Assembly (NCBI GenBank): GCA_900551115.1
Contig: URUY01000002.1
Location: 62,001 to 126,000, forward strand
Origin: an uncultured Lachnospiraceae bacterium
Lineage (GTDB): Bacteria; Bacillota; Clostridia; Lachnospirales; Lachnospiraceae
Direction: 5' to 3'
DNA length: 64,000 nucleotides
The translations under genes were made by a program, and so were the position numbers. The notes under the pieces were generated by a model. The model had not been told where the DNA came from and made no database searches. It saw nothing but the letters and a program-made list of their open reading frames with translations. Shown in pieces: positions 26,990 through 35,532 of this stretch (the first letter of the stretch is position 1; every line of letters starts with the position of its first letter).

Positions 26990-27612
26990 TCATGCTTTTC
27001 CTCCGAATGTCCTTCTTTTAAAGTCCCTGTGCCGCCTTCCACGACTCCATCGCTTTTTAATACGCTGGACACCGTTCCGAACAAACACTTTATGTCAAAG
27101 AAAAATCCCATTTTTTCAACATATTCCCCATCCAGTCTTGCTTTTTCAGGAATCTCCAGTTCATCCCTTCCGTTGATTTGTGCCCAGCCCGTAAGCCCCG
27201 GAAGTATATCATTTGCCTTATATTTATCTCTTTCCGCAATCAGATTATCCTGATTCCAAAGCGCCGGTCTGGGTCCTACAATAGCCATATCGCCTTTTAA
27301 TATATTGATAATCTGCGGCAGCTCATCCAAGCTGGTCTTTCTCAGAAAACGTCCTACCTTCGTAATATACTGCTCCGGATTTTCAAGCAGATGCGTAGGC
27401 ACATCCTTAGGCGTATCCGTCCGCATTGTCCTGAATTTGTATATCATGAAGTATTTTTTGTGAATTCCTATCCGCTTTTGTTTAAACAGCACCGGTCCCT
27501 TTGACTCCAGCTTGATTGCCGCGCTTAAAAGCAGGAAAACCGGCAGCAGAATGATACATGCAAGAAACGCAATAAAAAAATCCAAACTGCGTTTCACAAT
27601 CTGATATCCCAT
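26986..27612 (-). CDS. Initiating phosphoglycosyltransferase, PglC-like small form
   Basis: 208 residues, the minimal monotopic phosphoglycosyltransferase: one N-terminal re-entrant hydrophobic helix (about 10-32), FKQKRIG, YKFRTM, the catalytic Asp96-Glu97 in SLDELPQ, IVGPRPA and GLTGWAQINGRD. It transfers HexNAc-1-phosphate (bacillosamine, QuiNAc or FucNAc type) to undecaprenyl phosphate. GAGGAG lies 6 nt before the ATG and inside the end of the dehydratase gene. Forms a clear functional trio with the dehydratase (27616) and reductase (26123). Second of three initiating enzymes. Confidence 0.92.
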   Translation of the reverse strand: MGYQIVKRSLDFFIAFLACIILLPVFLLLSAAIKLESKGPVLFKQKRIGIHKKYFMIYKFRTMRTDTPKDVPTHLLENPEQYITKVGRFLRKTSLDELPQIINILKGDMAIVGPRPALWNQDNLIAERDKYKANDILPGLTGWAQINGRDELEIPEKARLDGEYVEKMGFFFDIKCLFGTVSSVLKSDGVVEGGTGTLKEGHSEEKHE

Positions 27613-27615
27613 GTC

Positions 27616-29469
27616 TTACTCCTCATTGGGGACATAAGTAGGCACAATTTTTTGAATCATACTCTTTACATCCGCACACTCTGATTTGGTTGCTTTATTC
27701 AACTGGTCAAGCTGCTTGAAAAAAACATCTTCATCCAGTTCTATCGGTCTGCCGATGTGAATCAGCTTATTATCCGTATCCTGCAGTCCTTCTTCATCCA
27801 TTAAAAGCTCTTCGTACAGCTTCTCCCCCGGCCTCAGCCCCGTAAATTCAATTTTAATATCCTCATCCACCCTGTAGCCCGAAAGCCGAATCAGATTCTT
27901 TGCCAAATCCAGTATTTTTACCGGTTGTCCCATATCGAGGACAAAGATTTCTCCGCCTTTTGCGTAAGCACCTGCCTGCAGAACCAAAGATACCGCTTCG
28001 GGAATCGTCATAAAATAACGGATAATATCGGGATGGGTAACCGTAACAGGCCCTCCCTCTTCAATCTGTTTTTTAAATAAGGGGATGACGCTTCCGTTGC
28101 TTCCCAATACATTGCCAAAACGCACTGCTACAAATTCCGTATCATAATGCTTATTCAATACCTGTACGATCATTTCACAGATACGCTTTGATGCTCCCAT
28201 GATATTAGTAGGATTCACTGCTTTATCAGTTGATATCAGCACGAATTTTTTTGTTCCGTAAAAAGCCGCAGCCTGTGCTGTTTTCCATGTGCCGAATACA
28301 TTATTTTTAATCGCTTCATTCGGGCTGTCTTCCATCAGAGGTACATGCTTATGTGCCGCCGCATGATACACGATATCAGGCCGGTACTGCTCAAAAATAG
28401 CATTCATCCTGTTTGTATTCCGCACCGATGCAATCAGCACCAGCAGATTAAGTTCAGGAAACTTATATTTCAGCTCCTGCTGAATATCATATGCATTGTT
28501 TTCATAAATATCTACAATAATAAGCCTTGACGGTCTGTGTGCCGCTATCTGTCTGCAAAGCTCGCTGCCAATAGACCCTCCTCCGCCTGTTACCAGCACG
28601 CACCGATTCTGTACATATCCTAAGATAGATTCCAAATCCACCACAATAGGGTCTCTTCCAAGCAGATCCTCTACATCCACATCCTTAAGCTGGCTTACGT
28701 TTACCTCTCCGTTTACAAGCTGGTACATACCCGGAAGCGTACGCAGCTTACACATGGTATCCTTACAGATTTCAATAATCTCACTGATAACGGTTCTGGA
28801 CACGGAGGGCATTGCAATAAAAATCTCATCAATGGCATAGGCGTCTACCGCGCTTTTAATATTGTCTCTTCCGCCTACAACCTTGACCCCCTGTATATAT
28901 CTTCCCTGCTTATTTACATCATCATCAATAATGCAGCGAACCTGCATATGCGTATAACGGCTGCCGATAATTTCTTTAATAATCATATTACCGGCTTCAC
29001 CGGCTCCGATAATCATGATATTGACTCCCTGACTGCCCTTTCTGCGTTTCTGTTTCAGCCCCCTCAGGAAACGGTAGCAGAATCTGCTGGCAAAGGTAAA
29101 CCCTATCAGCAGGAAAACGAACATAAAGTAAAAGCTGCGCGGCACCGGCCTTCCGGCCAGCATCAGACCTATACCATTCAGTGCTGCTGTCACACCGCAT
29201 GCCGCCACAATATTCTGCATCTCATTGACCCCGGCAAAAGCCCATAAGCTGTTATAAAGCCTAAGCAGAGCAAAAACAGCTATGGTTATGGCAACCGAAA
29301 CCGGCATAAAGGAATAAACGGAATCCAAAAAAACAGGGTCTATATCCGAATAGACAAACTCATACCGAATGAGCAGTGCTAACACAGAAGATGCTACCAC
29401 TGCAAATATATCATATACAATTAAAAATATTCTTCTGTATAATAAGGCTGTATTTATTGTCCGCTTCAT
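27616..29469 (-). CDS. Membrane-bound UDP-GlcNAc 4,6-dehydratase, CapD/PglF type
   Basis: 617 residues from the ATG at 29469 (AAGG 6 nt upstream); a longer reading overlaps the ligase gene. Four N-terminal membrane helices (about 15-140), a first Rossmann region (IIGAGEAG), then the catalytic SDR domain with VTGGGGSIGSE, SVRN, AAAHKHVPLME and STDKAVNPTNIMGASKR. In PglF/CapD-long proteins the usual SDR Tyr is replaced by Met, as here (IMGASK). It converts UDP-GlcNAc to UDP-4-keto-6-deoxy-GlcNAc without C5 inversion. Feeds the reductase/PglC pair. It is not a PseB, although it could be confused with one. Confidence 0.92.
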   Translation of the reverse strand: MKRTINTALLYRRIFLIVYDIFAVVASSVLALLIRYEFVYSDIDPVFLDSVYSFMPVSVAITIAVFALLRLYNSLWAFAGVNEMQNIVAACGVTAALNGIGLMLAGRPVPRSFYFMFVFLLIGFTFASRFCYRFLRGLKQKRRKGSQGVNIMIIGAGEAGNMIIKEIIGSRYTHMQVRCIIDDDVNKQGRYIQGVKVVGGRDNIKSAVDAYAIDEIFIAMPSVSRTVISEIIEICKDTMCKLRTLPGMYQLVNGEVNVSQLKDVDVEDLLGRDPIVVDLESILGYVQNRCVLVTGGGGSIGSELCRQIAAHRPSRLIIVDIYENNAYDIQQELKYKFPELNLLVLIASVRNTNRMNAIFEQYRPDIVYHAAAHKHVPLMEDSPNEAIKNNVFGTWKTAQAAAFYGTKKFVLISTDKAVNPTNIMGASKRICEMIVQVLNKHYDTEFVAVRFGNVLGSNGSVIPLFKKQIEEGGPVTVTHPDIIRYFMTIPEAVSLVLQAGAYAKGGEIFVLDMGQPVKILDLAKNLIRLSGYRVDEDIKIEFTGLRPGEKLYEELLMDEEGLQDTDNKLIHIGRPIELDEDVFFKQLDQLNKATKSECADVKSMIQKIVPTYVPNEE

Positions 29470-29488
29470 AATTAACCTTCCTGCCATA

Positions 29489-31864
29489 CTACTTAATCTG
29501 TTCCTTTTTCTTTTCAGCCGGAATAAATAATACCAGCACAAAAAGGAAAGCAAAGCCCAGTGATATATATGGGAAAAATACCCTTTCTACCATACCGCAA
29601 ATACCGAAAGTTCCCAGCACCATAACCGGAACAGGGCCGGTGCCTTCTTCCTTGTGCGAAAAGTAGTAGAAAATACTTTTTACTCCTGCAAAAATACAGA
29701 AAATCAAGAAATAAATACCTTCCCCTATGCCAAAGTCATATGCTGTCTGTATAAAAGAATTATGGGCATGCATAATTTCTTCACCATTCTCTTTTACCAG
29801 GCTGAGCGAATCATGACCTTTCCAGTTCAGTGCCTTTAAATAGTCCTTATATATATCAAAACGGCCATTACTATAGTCTGTGTTTTCTTCTATTGCAGGC
29901 TGTTTTTGTGTAACCTCTGTTGTTTCTGCCGCGTCACTTTGACTGTCTGTTGCATTTCCGGGCTGAGCTGTTATCGCATCCGCTTCATTTTGATAGCTTA
30001 TCCGGGCTTCCGTAACGCCAAAAAATCTGGGTACAGTCACAAACCACTCGGAATCCCATTCCTCTCCCGGACGCACAGAACCTTCAAACCATTCAATTAC
30101 ATAGGTGAAAGGTTGTCCCACTACTGCCGGCACAATACGGCATGCCGTAAAAATCAAGACAAAAAAGCTTGCTCCCACTCCCAAAAAGAGAGCTGTTCTT
30201 TTCAGTAAGCCCTTGATACCGTCCCTGAATTCCACAACCGTAGTTACCACAAGTAACACAGGGCACAGAACAACCGCTGCCAGCAATCCCGTTCTTGAAA
30301 TTGTCAGCATCAGAAAAGCCTCTGCCATTCCCATTACCCACAACTCTTTCCATGCTTTCTTCAGGCAGCCTTCCTTTTTATATACTGCCAGAAACCGAAT
30401 CATGGCAAGCATTAATACCATTGCCGTATACACTGCTGTCATGGTAACGGTATGAAACACACCGGGATATCTTGTATAATGATAATAATGGAATGGCCGA
30501 TAAAGGATTGCATAAATACTTATTCCTATAAAATGGACAAATACACCGTTAGAAAAGTTGTACAAATACTGCTGTACTTTACCGGTGTATGCCACGCGTA
30601 CAGCAAACAATCCCCAGAAAACCACAATTTCAATGGGCCAGGTCCTGGTATTTCTGCTTCGTACCATCTCTGCAATCAACAGCAAAAGTGCCAGCGTATA
30701 TATTATGGAAACTCTCCGGATTTTGTTCTTTATCAGCATGCGTATGGTGTTTAAAACCACCAGTCCCCATAAAACCACAACGGCGGCACTGCCCTTTGCC
30801 ACATTCCAATGCTCTATATGGTCATTGTTCTTTAAGCAGTAATTAACTGCTATTCCAATTGCCGGAATCATATAAACCAGATTATACCAGTTTAAGATTT
30901 CCTTTTTTGCATAACCGCATATAATTGCCAGTGCAAAGTAAATCAAGACCGTATTTCTTGCAAGCTTCTGCTCATACCCGTTTAGGGCATTAACATACCT
31001 GACACAGCCAAGCATCGTACCTGCAAAGGCTGCTGCCTGCAGCACTCCCGGCAGTTTTTCTTTCACTTTTACAAATGATATTCTGTCTGAATCAGATACC
31101 TCCCGCCTGTAAAACAGGCCATACATGGAAAATACCCAAAACAGAAGTATTCCTGCCTCATAAAAAAGGTTATCTACCCAGTTGTCCGAAAATTTCCTTC
31201 CCGGAAAGACTGCATACATCCCCCACGCAGATGCAGCTGACACCAATATGCCTGCTGCCAGTCTCAATCCAAAGTCAAGCCTGACCCTTTTTTGATTTTT
31301 ATAAAAAATAAGCTCGGTTAATAAGATAAGCAGCATGCCGGAAAAAAGAATTGTTAATCCGCGCTGTAAGTACTGTCCTGAAGAAAAAGGTACTCTGTAT
31401 TCGTATCTGACATCTATGCTTTCATCAACGGACTTTGACAGCAACAAGTCTTTTCCTGTGTTCTGAATCGAAAAATAGTATGGCGTTCCCGGTTCCAGTT
31501 CACTGGCTATCCTGACCTTTAAAATACCCGGGAAGGATAACTTATCCAAATGAATTTGTCTGTTTTCAATCTTCTTATATACTTCATTGTTTTTTTCATA
31601 TATGCGGAATATTAAAACATCCTCTTTGGTGATATCCTCATTGTAAATATAGAAACTGATATAGGAAAGTCCTTCTCTTTGCGGCACAAACTCCTGTAGC
31701 AAAAAGCCTTCCTGCTCCACAACATTGCGTGATTCTTTATCAAGTTCACCCTCATATTGCCAGCCTGAAATAATCTTCCATGGCCAGATAAGTGCAGCAG
31801 AAAGCAATATCAATAAAAATATTGCTGATTGCACCGCTCTTTTCAGTGGTATACTTTTTTGCAC
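29489..31864 (-). CDS. O-antigen ligase/polymerase-like membrane protein with N-terminal extracellular domain
   Basis: 791 residues. One membrane helix (about 10-28) leads to a roughly 130-residue predicted beta-rich extracellular domain (about 35-165), then about twelve helices. A long loop before the last helices contains a Glu/Thr/Gln-rich low-complexity part (about 660-690) and the HAHNSFIQTAYDFGIG motif, which matches the conserved His-Asn region of the WaaL/Wzy_C superfamily. Probable role: polymerisation or ligation of lipid-linked glycan outside the membrane. The start is GTG, AGGAG 10 nt upstream, with a good promoter at 31911-31939. The extra N-terminal domain may bind glycan. Confidence 0.75.
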   Translation of the reverse strand: MQKSIPLKRAVQSAIFLLILLSAALIWPWKIISGWQYEGELDKESRNVVEQEGFLLQEFVPQREGLSYISFYIYNEDITKEDVLIFRIYEKNNEVYKKIENRQIHLDKLSFPGILKVRIASELEPGTPYYFSIQNTGKDLLLSKSVDESIDVRYEYRVPFSSGQYLQRGLTILFSGMLLILLTELIFYKNQKRVRLDFGLRLAAGILVSAASAWGMYAVFPGRKFSDNWVDNLFYEAGILLFWVFSMYGLFYRREVSDSDRISFVKVKEKLPGVLQAAAFAGTMLGCVRYVNALNGYEQKLARNTVLIYFALAIICGYAKKEILNWYNLVYMIPAIGIAVNYCLKNNDHIEHWNVAKGSAAVVVLWGLVVLNTIRMLIKNKIRRVSIIYTLALLLLIAEMVRSRNTRTWPIEIVVFWGLFAVRVAYTGKVQQYLYNFSNGVFVHFIGISIYAILYRPFHYYHYTRYPGVFHTVTMTAVYTAMVLMLAMIRFLAVYKKEGCLKKAWKELWVMGMAEAFLMLTISRTGLLAAVVLCPVLLVVTTVVEFRDGIKGLLKRTALFLGVGASFFVLIFTACRIVPAVVGQPFTYVIEWFEGSVRPGEEWDSEWFVTVPRFFGVTEARISYQNEADAITAQPGNATDSQSDAAETTEVTQKQPAIEENTDYSNGRFDIYKDYLKALNWKGHDSLSLVKENGEEIMHAHNSFIQTAYDFGIGEGIYFLIFCIFAGVKSIFYYFSHKEEGTGPVPVMVLGTFGICGMVERVFFPYISLGFAFLFVLVLFIPAEKKKEQIK

Positions 31865-31910
31865 CTTCCAAGCTCTCCTGTCTTCTTAATTCTAAGCAAT
31901 TTCTTTGGTA

Positions 31911-31939
31911 AGTATAACACAGTTACCCTGGCTTTACAA
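31911..31939 (-). promoter_or_regulatory. Putative extended -10 promoter with overlapping palindrome
   Basis: Minus strand TTGTAA (31934-31939), 17-nt spacer, TGTTATACT (extended -10; TATACT at 31911-31916). The palindrome TACAAT-AA-ATTGTA at 31935-31948 covers the -35, as an operator would. It lies in a 92-bp gap upstream of the ligase-like gene, leader about 40 nt. Confidence 0.7.
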
Positions 31940-31956
31940 TAAATTGTATTGGGTTC

Positions 31957-33369
31957 TCAATCGAGGTTTTCTCCTGCAAAGACACAGGCTGCAGGCAGAT
32001 ACCATCCCAATACTGCTATCAGCACATTCCCGTAATCAACCGGCATACTGCTGCTTATGGTATACCAAAGCGCCTGCAACAGGATAAAGAGAAATATCCA
32101 TCCCGCTGTCCCATTTGTCTTTTGCCGATATACAGGCTTTTGGGCGGATACCGCTTTACAGGCTGATAATATCCGGCAGATTGCTGCCATAGCCGATACA
32201 AAAAGGCTAATAAGCATTCCATACAGGCTTCCCCAAAAATACCATCTGCCAAGCCGGGGACACTGCTCTGTCAGCCGTGCATAGTGAAAGCCTGTCGCCG
32301 AAATATGTCCATTGCCTCCCGGTGATAGGACAGAAAACGGCATGAACAGATAATCGCAGAAATCATCCCGGATACGGTACAGCGTTTCTTTTGTCCTGAC
32401 TCTGAAGCACTCGCGCGCCATAACCATATATGCTTCGTTTGCAGCCGTCTCTCCTATGGCGGCTTCCAAAGCAGGACCGGCCTCATAGCGCAGATTGTCG
32501 CTTCTTTTTGCTATTTCTTCTGCTTCCGTAAGAGAAATCACCTTTTTCACTTCATCCGGCCAGAAAAAATAAGTATTGGCAAAATTCTGCCCTACCAGCC
32601 TCTCAAAAAATACAGCTTCCACCGTTCTCTGCATTCTGCCGTGGCTTCCCGGCGTCTGCGTCATGCCGTTTACAAGGAGAATGACTGCCAGCGCACACAC
32701 AAATCCGCCAATGGTCTTAAGCAACAGATACCTGTCCGGCGCCTCCTTTTTTTGAACACGCCATACCCGGATAAGAAATGCCGCAAAATAGAAAAACAGC
32801 CACACACCGCTTATAAACAGATAGTCGGGATGCAGCAGCGCTGCCGCTATCCACAGGGCGCAGAGAAAAAGCAGCTCTTTTCCACATGCCCTGTTCTTTT
32901 TCCATATTTTTATCCCCAGTGTTATCAACAGCACGGAAACGGAAAACAGGAAGGAGTTTGGCAAAACCGTCATGTGATATTGTAACAGCATGGGTATCGT
33001 CAGCAGATAAAAAAGCAACAGGGGCCGTCTTTTTTGTGAAGCAAAAACTTCTTTTAAAAACAGGGAAAGTACTGTTCCTGCCAAAAGAAGCTGTAAAATA
33101 TAAACCGGTATCTGGAAGGGCAGTCCGGTTACCCCCTCTATGGCAAGGACACACCGCAAAAAAAGAGGATACAATATCCCCATATATTCGTCAACAAGCA
33201 AGCTTTGCGCCGCCGTCAGATACTCCGTTGTTTCCTTTAGCCGGGGCACATACATAATATTATGCGCTGCCCAATAAAATCCCATGCCAATCTGCAAAAG
33301 CATGCATATGGCAATGACATATCCCGCTATTCTTTTTACCGTTTCACATGCTTTTGCCATATTTTCCAC
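31957..33369 (-). CDS. Multi-pass membrane protein, GT-C-like
   Basis: 470 residues with about ten membrane helices, a first extracellular loop after helix 1 (LKETTEYLTAAQ) and a large loop at about 265-345 before the last helices. Size and topology resemble polyprenyl-phosphate-dependent GT-C transferases or glycan-modifying membrane proteins. I see no conserved catalytic motif that proves this. The start is GTG at 33367-33369 with GGAG 7 nt upstream; ATG at 33360 is the alternative. Lies downstream of a second such protein and a GtrB-like transferase. Confidence 0.6.
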   Translation of the reverse strand: MENMAKACETVKRIAGYVIAICMLLQIGMGFYWAAHNIMYVPRLKETTEYLTAAQSLLVDEYMGILYPLFLRCVLAIEGVTGLPFQIPVYILQLLLAGTVLSLFLKEVFASQKRRPLLLFYLLTIPMLLQYHMTVLPNSFLFSVSVLLITLGIKIWKKNRACGKELLFLCALWIAAALLHPDYLFISGVWLFFYFAAFLIRVWRVQKKEAPDRYLLLKTIGGFVCALAVILLVNGMTQTPGSHGRMQRTVEAVFFERLVGQNFANTYFFWPDEVKKVISLTEAEEIAKRSDNLRYEAGPALEAAIGETAANEAYMVMARECFRVRTKETLYRIRDDFCDYLFMPFSVLSPGGNGHISATGFHYARLTEQCPRLGRWYFWGSLYGMLISLFVSAMAAICRILSACKAVSAQKPVYRQKTNGTAGWIFLFILLQALWYTISSSMPVDYGNVLIAVLGWYLPAACVFAGENLD

Positions 33370-33423
33370 ACTGCCTCTCCAAGCACCTCTTGCAAACAGG
33401 TTGTCTGCATCTCCTATTGTCCC

Positions 33424-34602
33424 CTACATCCAATAGGAGGCGCCCTTACATAACTCTATAAAAAAAATCACGCCGCAGCAGCACTGATAGCATAAAACAA
33501 GTGCCGCAGCCGTACAAAAGCCGTATCGGATATATTTATTCAAAAAGATACCGGAAGGCTTTTTAAATACCTCCAGCATTTTTTTTACACTAAATACCAT
33601 AATCAGGAATATGCCAAAGGAATAGCCCCACATAAAGTTGCCGTCCCTTGCCCTTGCGCCACTTTCTGACAGAAATGTCACCTGCATGAGTCCCATTCCC
33701 CAGACCAGCCAGGAAAAAAGATACCATTTATCCTTAAATAGCTCCTTCCACAAAAACAGCAGGACAAAGAGGGGAAACGCAATAGATAAGAGCAGCGTTG
33801 CCTTGGGATGCAGGCTGTGCAGCGTCAGCGTATAGCCGAAGCGAACTTCTATACCGTTTCCTGTTTCTGCTCCGAAAAGCACCATATTCTGCCACAAAAT
33901 AACCAGCAGGGAAGGAATCACCGTCAGGCCAAACAGAAATATTTTGGAAAACTTTACTTTATGAAGCAGGTCTGCAAGCAAATAGATTGCCATTACCGGC
34001 GCAAATACCATCAAAAAGCTCGGTTTCACAGCGCTTGTAAGCACAAAAGCACCTGCCAGAGAAAGCCATTCTTTTACAGACAGGCCCTCTCTGTATTTTT
34101 CCTCCAGCTTCAGATAAAGCGTAAATGCTGCTATGCCGCACAGCTTCATACACAGATAAGTAGAGTTATGCCAGATAGTCGCGGACTGATAGCCTATGTA
34201 TCTCTGATAGTGCGCCGCCCTTACGAAAAAAGGCATGGCTATATTGCAGAGCAGTGCAAACAAAAGCAGCAGGTTTTCATGGCATTCTGTCCCTGCGCTT
34301 CTGCGCTCCAGCTCCAAAAACAGCCGATGCGTAGCAAAAATTGTCGCCACCGTAACCAGCCCCAAAAACAGAGCCGTAAGGAGGTTACCGAAAGGTGTCA
34401 GGAAAAATAACTGATACAATATCGCCGTCAGGCTGTAAAACCACTTATCCTCTACTGCCATACTGATATGGTACGGCAAATCCGATTCATAAGGCATTCC
34501 CTCCACATGGAAAGTCTGCCTGTAATATAGAAACACACAGAAAATGCCATATAAAAATATTACGGAATATAATATTGTTTTTGCTGCTTTACTCTTCTTC
34601 AT
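33424..34602 (-). CDS. Multi-pass membrane protein, GT-C-like
   Basis: 392 residues, about ten membrane helices. The first extracellular loop carries YESDLPYHISMA; an acidic residue pair here followed by His is typical of GT-C active-site loops. A Cys-rich last helix (CYQCCCGV) is odd. The ATG overlaps the end of the GtrB-like gene by 14 nt and has AAGGA 8 nt upstream, so synthesis of the two proteins is coupled. Inference: it uses the polyprenyl-phosphate sugar made by 34589-35524 to decorate a glycan outside the membrane. Confidence 0.6.
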   Translation of the reverse strand: MKKSKAAKTILYSVIFLYGIFCVFLYYRQTFHVEGMPYESDLPYHISMAVEDKWFYSLTAILYQLFFLTPFGNLLTALFLGLVTVATIFATHRLFLELERRSAGTECHENLLLLFALLCNIAMPFFVRAAHYQRYIGYQSATIWHNSTYLCMKLCGIAAFTLYLKLEEKYREGLSVKEWLSLAGAFVLTSAVKPSFLMVFAPVMAIYLLADLLHKVKFSKIFLFGLTVIPSLLVILWQNMVLFGAETGNGIEVRFGYTLTLHSLHPKATLLLSIAFPLFVLLFLWKELFKDKWYLFSWLVWGMGLMQVTFLSESGARARDGNFMWGYSFGIFLIMVFSVKKMLEVFKKPSGIFLNKYIRYGFCTAAALVLCYQCCCGVIFFIELCKGASYWM

Positions 34603-35524
34603 TAATCGTTTCCTTAATCACATACTGCGGGGAATTATTCATACAGACATATATTCTTCCGATATACTCCCCGATAAGTCCCAACATCAGCATCAGCATG
34701 CCGCCGATTACCATAATGGCTGACATCATGGAGCTGAAGCCCACCGGTACGGCAGGGTTTACGAATTTTTTGACAATGGTGTAAATGGCGTAAATAAAAC
34801 CAAATGCTGCGAACAAAGCACCCATCATCGTTGCCATCCGAAGAGGCTTTACGGAAAATGAAGTAAAGCCGTTCACCCACAGGTTGAGCAGCTTGCTGAA
34901 GGTATAGCCGGAGGTGCCGATTTCTCTCTCCCTGTGCGTTACATTTACATTTACAATGCTTTTAGTTGCCCGAAGCACCAGCCCGATAATATAGGGATAT
35001 GCATTTTCGTAGCGGACTACTTCATTTATTACGAACCGCCTTGCCGCAAAGTAGCTGGAAAGATACAAATCCTTAGGCTTACCCAGCATAAACCTTGTCA
35101 TCAGCTCATTGATTTTACTGCCGAAATTCCGGAATAAAGAATGCTGCTTATGGTCATATTTTGCATAGACAACATCCGCACCTTCCTCCAGCTTCGCAAT
35201 CAGCTTGCCGACTTCGTTTGCCGGCGTCTGTCCGTCATCATCAAGGCATACCACAATATCACCCTTCACATGCCGGAATCCTGCCATCAGCGCCGCATGC
35301 TGACCGAAATTTTTTGCCAGATTGATTCCCTTAATCCGGTGGTCTCCGGCGCACAATTCTTTGATTACCGAAAAGGTGTCATCCGGCGAGCAGTCGTTCA
35401 CCAGTATCACCTCATACCCATAGCCGGCCATGGTTTCCATGGCTGCAGCCACTTCTTCCACCACACCTTTTACTGTTTTTTCCGAGCGGTAACACGGAAT
35501 TACAAAACTGATTAGCTGTTCCAT
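34589..35524 (-). CDS. Polyprenyl-phosphate glycosyltransferase, GT2 GtrB/ArnC-like
   Basis: 311 residues from the ATG at 35524 (GAGG 6 nt upstream; a GTG at 35536 is an alternative). GT-A domain with SFVIPCYRSEKTV, VNDCSPDDT, NFGQHAALMAGF, CLDDDGQTP and SSYFAARRF; two C-terminal membrane helices (about 225-250 and 265-290) ending with GEYIGRIY. This is the GtrB/YkcC/ArnC family that makes undecaprenyl-phosphate sugars. No GtrA-type small flippase is seen next to it. The flanking genes are large GT-C-like proteins, giving a GtrB + GT-C decoration module. Confidence 0.92.
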   Translation of the reverse strand: MEQLISFVIPCYRSEKTVKGVVEEVAAAMETMAGYGYEVILVNDCSPDDTFSVIKELCAGDHRIKGINLAKNFGQHAALMAGFRHVKGDIVVCLDDDGQTPANEVGKLIAKLEEGADVVYAKYDHKQHSLFRNFGSKINELMTRFMLGKPKDLYLSSYFAARRFVINEVVRYENAYPYIIGLVLRATKSIVNVNVTHREREIGTSGYTFSKLLNLWVNGFTSFSVKPLRMATMMGALFAAFGFIYAIYTIVKKFVNPAVPVGFSSMMSAIMVIGGMLMLMLGLIGEYIGRIYVCMNNSPQYVIKETINEEE

Positions 35525-35532
35525 TTTCTTCC

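Noticed and set aside
27616..29469. PseB for the pseudaminic acid pathway
   Set aside because: The protein is the long membrane-bound CapD/PglF form with Met in place of the SDR Tyr; PseB is a short soluble enzyme. The neighbours (PglC-like, reductase) explain it better.
33808..34410. 200-codon plus-strand open frame
   Set aside because: Antisense to a membrane protein gene; Gln/Lys/Cys-rich translation is the mirror of hydrophobic codons.
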